This document shows positions 50,551 through 58,861 of a DNA stretch of 64,000 nt, in pieces. Made by a program: the position numbers and the translations under genes. The stretch lies in the NCBI GenBank assembly GCA_016795325.1, contig JAEUHY010000012.1, positions 124,001 to 188,000 of the forward strand. Reading direction: 5' to 3'. Within the stretch, counting starts at the first letter, position 1. Each line of letters starts with the position of its first letter. The stretch is from Planctomycetota bacterium. GTDB taxonomy: Bacteria; Planctomycetota; UBA1135; GCA-002686595. Below the pieces are notes generated by a model. That model saw nothing but the letters and a program-made list of their open reading frames with translations. It was not told the DNA's origin and searched no databases.

Positions 50551-52269
50551 CTAGTTGCTGCGCCTCACGCGCGCCGCCCACGTCGGGCCGTCGCGCACCA
50601 ACTCGATCCGCCCGCTCGCGAGCGGCGTGTCGAGCGCCAATTCGACCGGCGCCGAGTAGGGGGCGCGCAGCACGAGCTTGGCGAGCTTGTCGCCGCCCAG
50701 CCCCGTGAGCACTTCGTCGCTGCCCTGGCCGAAGTACGAGGGCTGGCCGAGTTGCTCGCGCAGCACACGCTTGCCGCTCGCTCCGACGAGCTCGATCTGC
50801 GTGTTGCGCGGCGCGCCGCGGATCGAGAATCCGCCCGCGCCGCGCACGTTGCGGTACAGCCGCGTGCGCCCGCCGCATTCTGTGAGCACGAGGTCCGCGT
50901 CGCCGTCGCCGTCGAGGTCGCCGGCGTACAAGCCGCGTCCGACGACAGGCTGCGCGCGCAATGCTCCCGCCGCGTCTTGGCGCTCGGCGAAACGCCCGCG
51001 CCCGTCGTTCTCGAACAGCTGCGCGTACTGCGCGTGCGTCTTGCCGTCGTGGTACAGCGCGATGTTGTCGATGATGTGCCCGTTCGCGACGGCCATGTCG
51101 AGATCGCCGTCGAGGTCGAAGTCCTCGAGCACGCAGCCGAATCCGACCCACAACCAACTCGGCGCCTCGAGTCCGGCCTGCATCGTCACGTCGTCGAACA
51201 TGCCGCCGCCGAGGTTGGAGTAAAGCGTGTTCGACTCCTCGTCGAAGTTGGTCACGAACAACTCGAGGTCGCCGTCGCCGTCGACATCGCCGCTCGAGAG
51301 GCCCATGCCCGCTTCGGTCATGCCGCGCCCGTCGACGCCGGTCCCGGAGAGCAACGTGCCGTCCTCGAACGTGCCGTCGCCGCGGCCGAACCACAGCCGG
51401 TTTTCCGTGCTGTCGTTGGCGACGTACAGATCCAGATCGCGGTCGCCGTCGAAGTCGCCGGCGATCACGCCCAGGCCCTTGCCCTTCGAATCACTCAAGC
51501 CCGCGGCTTGCGTCGCGTCGACGAACGTCCCGTCGCCGCGGTTGATCCACAGGCGATCCTGCAGCCCCTCGAACGCGTCGGGGTGGCAGTACGAGCGATA
51601 CCCAGGCTTGCGGTCGCCGCACCACGCGGGCTTGGCGAGATCGACCTCGACGTAGGCCGCGACGTACAGATCGAGATCGCCGTCGCCCTCCGCGTCGAAG
51701 AACGTCGGCGCACTCGTCCAGCGCTCGTCGCCCAGGCCAGCGCTCGCCGTTCCGTCGCGGAACGCACCCGTTCCATCGCCGAGCAGCAGCACGTCCGCGC
51801 CGAGGTTCGTCACGTAGAAATCGACGTGGCCGTCGCCGTTCACGTCGCCGGCCGCAACGCCCATCGCATACCCCGAGTGCGCCGCCGCGCCGCTGCGCGC
51901 CGTCGCATCGACGAACTTGCCCGCGCCATCGTTCAAGTAGAGGCGGTTGGTCGGCAGCACGCCCTCCGGCTCGCGAAACTCGCCCGCGCGCGCGCTGGGC
52001 AAACGCATCGGCCCGCCCTGCAGCACGTACAGATCGAGATCACCGTCGCCTTCGACATCGACCAGCGCCGCTCCCGCGCCCATCGTCTCGGGCAAGTGCT
52101 TCTCCGGCGTGAGCCCGGCGTCGTGCACGAAGTCGACGCCGCTTTCCTGCGTGATTTCGACGAACCAGGCGCGGCTCGCGTTCGCGGCGTTCGCGCTGTC
52201 TTGTTGCGTTGACTGCGGCTCGGGCGAGCACGCTGCGACGAGCGCGACAGCGGTCCACACTGCGGCCAC
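50551..52269 (-). CDS. FG-GAP repeat lipoprotein with ASPIC/UnbV domain (CRTAC1-like)
   Basis: 572 residues if started at GTG 52269, the first start after the palindrome. The signal MAAVWTAVALVAAC ends at a lipobox Cys but has no basic n-region; reading through the palindrome would give RRTTN before it. Repeated calcium-binding FG-GAP/VCBS units (DVEGDGDLDLYV, DVNGDGHVDFYV, DFDGDRDLDLYVAND and others) make a seven-bladed integrin-like propeller, followed by the UnbV-ASPIC domain (~490-570, LREQLGQPSYFGQGSDEVLTGLGG). Such proteins are exported; function is not established. Likely once co-transcribed with the upstream TPR gene. Confidence 0.88.
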   Translation of the reverse strand: MAAVWTAVALVAACSPEPQSTQQDSANAANASRAWFVEITQESGVDFVHDAGLTPEKHLPETMGAGAALVDVEGDGDLDLYVLQGGPMRLPSARAGEFREPEGVLPTNRLYLNDGAGKFVDATARSGAAAHSGYAMGVAAGDVNGDGHVDFYVTNLGADVLLLGDGTGAFRDGTASAGLGDERWTSAPTFFDAEGDGDLDLYVAAYVEVDLAKPAWCGDRKPGYRSYCHPDAFEGLQDRLWINRGDGTFVDATQAAGLSDSKGKGLGVIAGDFDGDRDLDLYVANDSTENRLWFGRGDGTFEDGTLLSGTGVDGRGMTEAGMGLSSGDVDGDGDLELFVTNFDEESNTLYSNLGGGMFDDVTMQAGLEAPSWLWVGFGCVLEDFDLDGDLDMAVANGHIIDNIALYHDGKTHAQYAQLFENDGRGRFAERQDAAGALRAQPVVGRGLYAGDLDGDGDADLVLTECGGRTRLYRNVRGAGGFSIRGAPRNTQIELVGASGKRVLREQLGQPSYFGQGSDEVLTGLGGDKLAKLVLRAPYSAPVELALDTPLASGRIELVRDGPTWAARVRRSN

Positions 52270-52376
52270 GTTGGTTGTACGGCGCCAGAGCCATTTGTCC
52301 CACGCCGCCGTTGCGTTTGGCTCGCCCGTCGCGTTTCGCGGCGTGGGACAAATTGCTCTGGCGCCGTACAACCAAC
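52270..52376. repeat. Long palindrome, copy B
   Basis: Arms of 39 bp (52270-52308 and 52338-52376) match at all but one position around a 29-base loop. The core GTACGGCGCCAGAGC and ATTTGTCCCACGCC is the same as in copy A. The inner end directly abuts the start codon of the ASPIC/UnbV gene, so the gene lies between copies A and B. It may have displaced the native promoter, ribosome site or signal-peptide start. Confidence 0.85.
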
Positions 52377-52598
52377 CGTCCCCGCGCACATCACCGGTGA
52401 TCACCGAGGCTTCCTCACGGTCTTCAACATCGACGCGATCCGCTCCTCGCCCTCGCGCATCGCTCACGCTCGCGCCTCGACTCGCGCCCGGCATCCTCTC
52501 GGCGCCTTCGCCGCCCTGCACGACTTCGCGACCTGCCAACGGCGCCACGATTTCGCCCACGCCGCACCTCCGACCCTCACGCGCTTCACCTCGCACGC
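52377..52598. other. Remaining part of the gap between TPR gene and palindrome B
   Basis: With copy B this makes a ~330-bp gap between two minus-strand genes. The ASPIC frame stays open through it up to a GTG at 52602 that overlaps the TPR stop (GTGA), but the encoded sequence (Arg/Gly/Glu-rich, then the palindrome) looks non-native ahead of a signal peptide. I see no other gene. Confidence 0.4.
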
Positions 52599-53642
52599 TC
52601 ACAGCCCCTTCGCGGCCTCCAACCGCTTCACGATCTGCGCATCACCGGGCCGCAGCGCCAGCGCACGTTCGAAGTAGCCGCGCGCCTTCTCGCGTTCGCC
52701 GCGTTCGAGCACCAGATCGCCCGCACGCACCCAGATGCGCGCATCGTTGTGCCGCGCGCCCGCCGCCTCGAGCAACGCCACGGCGGCCGCGACGTCCTTG
52801 GCGTCCTCGCTCTCCAGCCGCGCGCGCCGCAGCGCGATCGCGACCGCCTCCTCGGGCTTGGCGAGCTCCGCGCCGCGCGCATACGCCGCGCGCGCAAGCT
52901 CCATCCGCCCCAGCGCGCGCTGCGCGTCTCCGACCGCAGCCCAGTTCGAGCCGTGCCGCGGATCCATGTCCACCGCGCGTTCCGCGAACTCGAGCTGGTC
53001 GAGCAGCGGCGTGATCCTGCGGTGTTCGGCGAGCACCTCGAGCGCGCGCTGCGTCTTCCCCAGCCGCTTGAGCGCCTGCCCCAGGCCGAACAGCGCCGCC
53101 GCATCGCACGGATCGCGCTTCAACGCCTGCTCGAATTCGCCCGCAGCCTGCTCGTGCTTTCCCTCGCGCGCCGCGCGCAAGCCGCGCAACCGCGCCGCCT
53201 CCGGATGATCCCCCCCGACGAGCGCGAGCCACGCCTCGAGCGCCCGATCGCTCTCCCCAAAACGCCCCAGCGCTTCGGCCGCATCGATCCGCAGCCGCAG
53301 CGACGCCGCGTCTCCACTCGGCAACTCCTCCAGCGCCTCCGCGTGCCGCCCCAGCTTGAACAACGCCGCGCCCCGCAACGCAGCACCGTCGCGGCCCAGC
53401 CCCTTCGCACACTCCAGCGCCGCCGCATACCGATGCAGCGCGAGCAACGCCTCGCTCAACTGCCGCTGCAGCGCCACCTCCGCCGGCGCCGCCGCCAACG
53501 CCGCCTCCAACACCTTCACGGCCTCGCCGCGCTCGCCGCTGCTCCACAACCGCTGCGCGCGCTCCGCCGCCCCGACCTCCTGCACACGCTCCGCCGCCCC
53601 GCCCGCCCGCGCGCACACCAGCACCACCGCCGCCCACATCAT
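52599..53642 (-). CDS. Exported TPR-repeat protein
   Basis: 347 residues from the first of two adjacent ATGs (53642). The N-terminus (MMWAAVVLVCARAGGAAE) is a short export signal. The rest consists of about eight TPR-like helical pairs (AVKVLEAALAAAPAEVALQRQLSEALLAL, AAGEFEQALKRDPCDAAALFGLGQALKRLG, ARGYFERALALRPGDAQIVKRLEAA). TPR genes next to ASPIC/UnbV FG-GAP genes are a common pairing in planctomycete-like genomes, which suggests a joint role; the partner and process are unknown. Confidence 0.85.
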   Translation of the reverse strand: MMWAAVVLVCARAGGAAERVQEVGAAERAQRLWSSGERGEAVKVLEAALAAAPAEVALQRQLSEALLALHRYAAALECAKGLGRDGAALRGAALFKLGRHAEALEELPSGDAASLRLRIDAAEALGRFGESDRALEAWLALVGGDHPEAARLRGLRAAREGKHEQAAGEFEQALKRDPCDAAALFGLGQALKRLGKTQRALEVLAEHRRITPLLDQLEFAERAVDMDPRHGSNWAAVGDAQRALGRMELARAAYARGAELAKPEEAVAIALRRARLESEDAKDVAAAVALLEAAGARHNDARIWVRAGDLVLERGEREKARGYFERALALRPGDAQIVKRLEAAKGL

Positions 53643-53714
53643 CCGCCCATCCTATTGCACCCCGCGCGCTCGTTCCCCCTGCGACCGCCTCTCGCTACCC
53701 TGCTCCCGCCAGCA

Positions 53715-53790
53715 GCACCCGTAGCTCAATTGGACAGAGCATCGGTCTTCGGAACCGAATCTCGTGGGTTCGAGTACCCCAGGGCGTACG
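53715..53790 (+). pseudogene. tRNA-Arg(TCG)-like sequence with degenerate 3' half
   Basis: The 5' part is a normal tRNA: acceptor GCACCCG, D arm GCTC...GAGC, anticodon stem TCGGT/ACCGA with loop CTTCGGA (anticodon TCG, Arg). The T arm reads GTGGG-TTCGAGT-ACCCC: the universal G53-C61 pair is lost and position 50 is mismatched. The acceptor partner reads AGGGCGT instead of CGGGTGC, leaving two of seven pairs mismatched. No CCA follows. It may be a pseudogene or a tRNA whose 3' end was overwritten by the adjacent tandem repeats. Confidence 0.65.
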
Positions 53791-53874
53791 AGCCTCGCGA
53801 GGCGCGCGGTCAGGGGGCGTACGAGGACGAGAGCGCGCGGTCAGGAGGCGTGCGAAGACAGAGACGCGCGGCGA
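53782..53874. repeat. Three imperfect ~31-bp tandem repeats at the 3' end of the tRNA-like gene
   Basis: Units at about 53782-53813, 53814-53844 and 53845-53874 share GGCGTACGA (third copy GGCGTGCGA), an AGAG/CGAG centre and CGCGCGGTCA (third copy CGCGCGGCGA). The first unit includes the bases that should form the acceptor 3' strand of the tRNA. They end directly at the stop of the convergent aminopeptidase gene. Confidence 0.7.
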
Positions 53875-54939
53875 CTAGCCGCCGACGCACCAGCGCCCAG
53901 CCGCGAAGACGCGCTCGTCGTCAAGCCAGACAGAATCGGTGGCCACGAAGACGTCGACGTGGTGGCGGGCGAGGGATTTGTCGATCTCGGGCTTGGGGTA
54001 GGTCGCGTGCTTGGCGCCGAGCGAGAGGTGCACGCCGCACATGCGCTCGAAGGCGCCGATGTCGTTGACGACGCGGGAGGGAGAGAAGGCGCGGTTGAGG
54101 CCGAAGCCCAGTTCGCGCAGGCGGATGTCGGTCTCGTCGGCGCGGATGGTGGCGAGCACGGCGTCGAGTTCGGGCGTGGAGTCGAGGGCGTCGATGACGC
54201 GGCCGCGGTCGATGACGAGGGTGGGCGATGGGGTGGGGCGGTTGACCTCGAAGCGGCGGTCGCCGAAGGCCGCGATGCGCACGCGGCCGGAGACCGCGTC
54301 GAGGAGCTTGGACTCGGTGAAGACTTCGCCGATCGGGAACTGGCCGCCGCGATGGGCGAGAGCGCGGTAATCGCCGACGTTGAGCTTGGCGGGCTCGAGG
54401 CCGGCGGAATAGCAGAGCTGCTCGCCGTCGCTCACGATCACGGCGCTGCGCGCGCGGTCGATGCGCTCTTTCAGCGCCGCGCCGGTGCCGCGGTAGTAGT
54501 CGCGCTCGTAGGCGACTGCGTCGACGTAGAACTCGGTTTGGGCGCCGGTGATGCGCGCGAGGTGTGGGTGCTCGATCACGGCCAGGCCGCGGCGAAAGAG
54601 CTCGAGCCGGATGCGGTACGCGTCGAGGCGAAAGCTCGTCGACTGGATCAGCACGACGAGGGAGCGCGGCGGCAGAGCTTCGAAGGCGGCGAGGATCGCC
54701 GCGGGCGCGAGCGCGTCGAATTCGATGGACTTCGCCGTCGGCAGGCAGCGCTCGTAGGTCGCGCGCAGGAGCCGCGCCAGTTCGCTCTGAGCGTCCCAGA
54801 CGATCAGGGCCGGCGCCGCGGGCTCGTGCTCGATCGCGAGCGTCAAGACTTCGCGCACGTGGCGCACGGCGCGTTCGAGCAACGCGCGTTCGGGATCGGG
54901 AGCGGTGGGCGGCAAGGAACTCGCGCGCGAGGCTAACAC
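53875..54939 (-). CDS. M29-like metallo-aminopeptidase
   Basis: 354 residues from GTG 54939; TTG 54915 is another option, and anything upstream runs into a tandem repeat. The C-terminal half shows the M29/AmpS metal-site pattern: GEVFTESKLLDAVSGRVRI (first Glu), RELGFGLN (second Glu), GAKHATY (His) and HHVDVFV (His-x-Asp). The N-terminal half has the substrate-binding Rossmann-like core. M29 enzymes are cytoplasmic two-metal aminopeptidases of broad specificity; members of this subgroup are annotated as leucyl aminopeptidases. The identification rests on motif spacing. Confidence 0.75.
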   Translation of the reverse strand: MLASRASSLPPTAPDPERALLERAVRHVREVLTLAIEHEPAAPALIVWDAQSELARLLRATYERCLPTAKSIEFDALAPAAILAAFEALPPRSLVVLIQSTSFRLDAYRIRLELFRRGLAVIEHPHLARITGAQTEFYVDAVAYERDYYRGTGAALKERIDRARSAVIVSDGEQLCYSAGLEPAKLNVGDYRALAHRGGQFPIGEVFTESKLLDAVSGRVRIAAFGDRRFEVNRPTPSPTLVIDRGRVIDALDSTPELDAVLATIRADETDIRLRELGFGLNRAFSPSRVVNDIGAFERMCGVHLSLGAKHATYPKPEIDKSLARHHVDVFVATDSVWLDDERVFAAGRWCVGG

Positions 54940-55010
54940 GGCGGGCGCGCGACGTCCTTTCGGGCCTCGCGTCACACACGGCGGCAACCTGTGCACTCTT
55001 TGCACCAGTT

Positions 55011-55265
55011 CCGGTCGTCGAACGCTCGCCGCAGGCGTCACGACTCGGTGGTGACTACGCCATCGTGCCGCAGTGCACCGGGTTCCGATCGTCGAACGCG
55101 CGCCGTAGGCGTCACGACTCGGTTGTGACTACACCATCGTGCCGCAGTGCACCGGGGTCCGATCGTCGAGCGCGCGCCGCAGGCGTCACGACTCGGTGGT
55201 GACTACACCATCGTGCCGCAGTGCACCGGGGTCCGGTCGTCGAACACGTGCCGCAGGCGTCACGA
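55011..55265. repeat. 74-bp tandem repeat array, about 3.4 copies
   Basis: The anchor TCGTCGAACG or TCGTCGAGCG recurs at 55015, 55089, 55163 and 55237, an exact 74-bp period. Each unit contains GGCGTCACGACTCGG, GTGACTAC, CATCGTGCCGCAGTGCACCGG and GTCCGRTCG, with few changes between copies. A short GTCAC...GTGAC inverted repeat lies inside each unit. The array fills the gap between the aminopeptidase gene and the next gene, whose stop codon (55260-55262) lies in the last partial unit. Confidence 0.9.
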
Positions 55266-56000
55266 CCCCGACAGCGAAAACTCGGGGCGCTGGATCGGCG
55301 CGGCGGTCGAGCGCGAGCGACGCGAACTCCACAGGAAACAACCGACGGCGACGAGCGTGGCGGCGGCGAGGCCGAAGGTGATGCCTACCACGACGCTCCA
55401 GGTGAGCGGAGTGAGCCAGTCGCGCTGCGCTTCGCTGTCGACTTGCGCGCGGATGGGATCCTGGAGCGCCATCGAGAGTCCCTGGAGAAAGAGCAGGCCG
55501 TCGACGTCCTTGCCGGAGTAGGACTGGCTGGTGTTCCACAACTGTCCCAGGCCCTCGATCCAGCGGTAATCGTTGAAGTGCGAGCGAGTTTCCTGCACGG
55601 AAATCTGCAGGAGCCGCAGCGCCGTCGCCGGATCGTCCGCGCTGGCGCCGATCGAAACGCGCAGGCGGCGGCCGTCGCCGCTCTCGGCGGAGTCGACGTC
55701 GAGCATGCTGCGCAGGTCGCTCGCGCTCAGCGCCACGTCGGCGCGGTTTGCGGTCCTGGCGACGAGGAAGTCCTCGAACTCGGCCGAGCTCCAAGTCATG
55801 GCGTGCTTGCCGAGTTTGCCCAATGCGCCGCGCTCGTCACCGGACGCCTCGATGGGCATGCGGTTCCAATTCACTTCCAAGTTCGCCTGGGCGCTCCAGC
55901 GCGTTGGGGCCAAGAGGAGCACGAGCAGGCCGCTGGCGCTGCTGACGGCGCAGAACGCGGCGGCGCTCAACACAAGCCCAAGCCAGACGCGAGTCTTCAT
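55260..56000 (-). CDS. Two-transmembrane hypothetical protein (Wzz-like topology)
   Basis: 246 residues from ATG 56000. There is one transmembrane segment at the N-terminus (residues ~5-33, VWLGLVLSAAAFCAVSSASGLLVLLL) and one near the C-terminus (~200-225, LTWSVVVGITFGLAAATLVAVGCFLW), with a ~165-residue periplasmic domain rich in charged helices between them. This is the layout of Wzz/chain-length determinant proteins, but I do not see their Pro-rich motif, and no polysaccharide polymerase is adjacent, so the assignment is only topological. The stop codon falls within the 74-bp repeat array. Confidence 0.65.
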   Translation of the reverse strand: MKTRVWLGLVLSAAAFCAVSSASGLLVLLLAPTRWSAQANLEVNWNRMPIEASGDERGALGKLGKHAMTWSSAEFEDFLVARTANRADVALSASDLRSMLDVDSAESGDGRRLRVSIGASADDPATALRLLQISVQETRSHFNDYRWIEGLGQLWNTSQSYSGKDVDGLLFLQGLSMALQDPIRAQVDSEAQRDWLTPLTWSVVVGITFGLAAATLVAVGCFLWSSRRSRSTAAPIQRPEFSLSGS

Positions 56001-56165
56001 GAGGTGCAAGCTCACTTGAGTGCGAGGGAGGGATCGAAGTTCGTCGAGTTCCAGTCGGGCGTCGGTGCGCACCCGCGCCGACGCGGCCGATGTCAGAGTG
56101 CGCAGGTCGGTGCGCCCCAGCCCGCAGCCGGGGCGCACGCCGCGGTCAGCGGCGACGTCCGCTGC

Positions 56166-57419
56166 TCAGCGCGCCAACACGAGCACCGAGTTGGTGCGCT
56201 CGCCGGTGTCGCCCGTGAGCGGCTCGATGGTCAGGCCTTGGAAGGTGCGCAGCCAACCGGGTTGGACGTTGGCGGGCACCGTGAAGGGGAAGAGCGCGTC
56301 GCCGGAGGCGCCGATCGGGCCCAGGCCGTGGAGGCGGAAGCGGTCGTTGAGTTGCTCGAGGAAACTCAGGCTGTCCGGCAGCACGCGCGTGGACTTGCCC
56401 TGTTGCAGGCGGCCGTTGAGCGCGGCGGGGCCGTGCAGCACGAACAGGATCGGCGCGCCGACGGTGGTGGCGCCGACGAGCTCGAGCGTCGGATCGGGCA
56501 CGGCGGGCGCGGTGACGACGCCGAACTGGATGATGTTCAGGTTGTCTTCGCCGTCGATGATCGGCACGCCGGAGTGGCGCAGCGAACTCGACGCGTCGCC
56601 GCGCGCGCCCGCGCCGGGGAAGATCGCAGGGCCGAAGTACTCGTCGGGCGTGCCGGCGGAACCGCCGCGGATCAGGTCGGTGTCGTCCCCCGCGACGATC
56701 AGCGACGAGCCCGACAGCGCGACGAGCGCATCGCCGCCGCTCGCGCCATTGACGGTCATGATGTGGCTGCCATTGCCGCCCTTGCCGCCTTCCACGGTTG
56801 TCCGTGCGAGGTGCACACGCGACTGTTGCGAGCAGCTGATGCCGATCGCGCCGCGCCGCGGGCTGACGCCGGAATTGGCGCCGTTGCCGCCCTTGATATC
56901 GCAGTCGCTCAGCTCGACGCGCGAGTTGGTGATCTGCAGCCCGACGTGCGCGGTGAGCGAACTCGTGAACGGCCGCACGACGCAGCGCTGCAGGCGCACG
57001 TCGCTGGAGTTGCTCACGTCGAACAGGCGCGAACCGGCGCCGAAGGGCGGCGAACCCGTCACGTCGCAGTCATCGATCCAAACGGTCCCGCTGCAATTCG
57101 TCAGCGCCAGTTGCTGGCCGCTGAACTCGAGCGCGAACCCGCTCAGCACGACCAGCTCGCCCGAGGGAACGGCGTTGATCGCGACGGTTCCGACGATGCG
57201 CGGCTGACCCTGGGCGAGGATCGTGACGCCGCGCGAGAGCGTGAAGCCCGGGTACGTGCCGTCTTGGACGACGATGCGGTCGCCGGGACCCGCCACAGCG
57301 AGCGCAGCGCCGATGGTGCTGAACTGGCCGGGTAACGAGCCGTTGTCGTCGACGTGCAGGGTCGTCTGCGCGAGCGCCGGGGCCGCTAGGCACGCGGTGA
57401 GGATGCAGGTTCGGAGCAT
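56166..57419 (-). CDS. Exported right-handed beta-helix protein
   Basis: 417 residues with a signal peptide (MLRTCILTACLAAPALA). It opens with the DDNGSLPGQFSTIGAALAVAGPGDRIVVQDGTYPGF motif of pectin lyase-fold proteins, followed by parallel beta-helix coils with regularly spaced Cys (WIDDCDVTGS, RLQRCVVRPF, ELSDCDIKGG) and Gly/Asn turns. The C-terminal ~120 residues are a separate beta domain (ILFVLHGPAALNGRLQQG, GWLRTFQGLTIEPLTG) frequent in planctomycete secreted proteins. No catalytic residues are recognisable; possibly polysaccharide binding. Confidence 0.82.
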   Translation of the reverse strand: MLRTCILTACLAAPALAQTTLHVDDNGSLPGQFSTIGAALAVAGPGDRIVVQDGTYPGFTLSRGVTILAQGQPRIVGTVAINAVPSGELVVLSGFALEFSGQQLALTNCSGTVWIDDCDVTGSPPFGAGSRLFDVSNSSDVRLQRCVVRPFTSSLTAHVGLQITNSRVELSDCDIKGGNGANSGVSPRRGAIGISCSQQSRVHLARTTVEGGKGGNGSHIMTVNGASGGDALVALSGSSLIVAGDDTDLIRGGSAGTPDEYFGPAIFPGAGARGDASSSLRHSGVPIIDGEDNLNIIQFGVVTAPAVPDPTLELVGATTVGAPILFVLHGPAALNGRLQQGKSTRVLPDSLSFLEQLNDRFRLHGLGPIGASGDALFPFTVPANVQPGWLRTFQGLTIEPLTGDTGERTNSVLVLAR

Positions 57420-57564
57420 GATGGTGTCGTGTTGGGGGCGCGCCGTCCGCCTGGTGCGCGCCGTTTCCGTACTCCAGATGCCGCGCGGCGCGCGAACGGT
57501 TCAAAACGCGCGCGTCTTCATGACATTCGCGATCGTTGCACGCAGCGACTGGGATCGCAGCGTC

Positions 57565-58398
57565 ATGTCGCAACGCCGCTCGATTGCGCGCTCCGGCCCC
57601 GCGCTCGTGTCCATGCTCGTGCTGCTCACCGCTTGCGGCGGCAATTCGTGAGCTGCGGCGCGCGCGCTCGAACGCGGCGCTTGGAGCGAAGCGGCGCGCG
57701 TACTCGAACCGCGGGCGCGCCGCGGTGACCGCTCGGCGCAGACGGCGCTGGGCGCGATGGACTTCAGCGGGGAAGGCGTGCCGCAGGACCGCGCGCTCGC
57801 GGCCGAGTGGTGCGAACGCGCGGCGACGCAGGGCGAAGCGCGCGCGCAGGGCTCGCACTCTGTGGTGTACGAGGCTGACGACGGCGTGCCGCACAATGAC
57901 GAGCGCGCGGTCGCGTGGCGCCAGCGCGCGTGGGAGCAGGACCATCCGGGCGCGCTCGACAACCTCGGACTGACGGTCACCGAGGGCCGCGGCGTGACGC
58001 GCGACGAAGCGCGCGGGTTCGCGCTGCTCAACCGCGCGGCGGGGAGGGTTTGGTGGAAGGGCGTTCCGCGGTGGGACTGATGTTCCTGCGCGACCAGGGC
58101 GCGGAGCGCGATGAAGTTGCGGCGGCGAGTTGGACCACGCTCGCGGCGGAGCAAGGGCTGGCGCCGGCGACGGCGCAACTGGGAACGCTGTACAGCGAAG
58201 GTCGCGGCGTGGATCGCTGATCCGGCGCGCGCAGTGGTGTGGTGGCGCGTGGCGGCAGAGCGGGGGCTCGCGTCGGCGCAACTGCAGGTCGGACTCGTGT
58301 ACGCGAAGGGCCGCGGAGTCGACGCCGAGGCGGAGCAAGCGCTCGCGTGGTTGCGCGCGGCGGCGCTGTTGGAACTCAACGCGACCGATCGAGGTTGA
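57565..58398 (+). pseudogene. Sel1-repeat lipoprotein pseudogene
   Basis: Closely related to the gene at 63381 to window end. The lipoprotein start is intact (MSQRRS...VLLTACGGNS), but the codon after NS is TGA at 57649-57651 where the relative has CGA, a single-base nonsense change. The Sel1 frame then continues (ALGAMDFSGEGVPQDRALAAEW) to a 1-bp deletion at about 58043-58046 that leads to TGA 58078; a second frameshift near 58218 restores the original phase. The last piece ends at TGA 58396-58398. Conserved Tyr and Gly residues of the Sel1 units are also replaced, consistent with relaxed selection. Confidence 0.88.
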
Positions 58399-58861
58399 TG
58401 CACAGCGCGTCACGCATGCGTCGATCGATTGCTCGATCTCGGTGCGCGGGTCGAGGCGGGCAGACGTGGGTGATTCCAGGCTTGGTTGCGCGGCACGTCG
58501 GGTGCTGGGGTCACGCGACAGTCGGAGCGAGTCGAAGAGGTGCTGTTCGCGCCGGGACTCGACGTTGAGCCGATGTCGCCGATCGTGAGTGCGCCAATGG
58601 GGATCGCCGGGTTGACCGCATGCGGTCCAGGGGCTGCCGCTCCTCACGCGAGCGGGTTCCTGAGATTTGAACCCGACTTGGGGGAGTGGGGCAGGCTTGT
58701 GCGTAGATGCCTGGCGCGGTCGCACCACGCTCCCCGGCCCCGCCAGCGCCGTTGGGTCCTTCGTCGAGCGGGAGAACGGGCCAGGGCGCGGTTCACGGTC
58801 AAGGGCGCGAGTCGCGCGAGCCGATGCACGCCCAGAGGCGGCGCGATCCCGGCGCTGCAGC
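58399..58861. other. 463-bp intergenic region after the pseudogene
   Basis: No protein family is recognisable in any frame. It should contain the promoter for the thiol protein-histidine kinase pair downstream; I see no convincing consensus. Confidence 0.4.

Noticed and set aside
50551..52602. ASPIC gene starting at GTG 52602, coupled to the TPR stop
   Set aside because: It would place ~110 residues, including a translated palindrome, before the lipoprotein signal peptide. I keep GTG 52269 and report the ambiguity.
53715..53790. Integration (att) site in the tRNA-Arg-like gene
   Set aside because: Integration normally keeps the tRNA 3' end intact; here that end is the damaged part, and no integrase is nearby.
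55011..55265. CRISPR array
   Set aside because: The 74-bp units are contiguous and wholly similar, with no variable spacers, and no cas genes are present.
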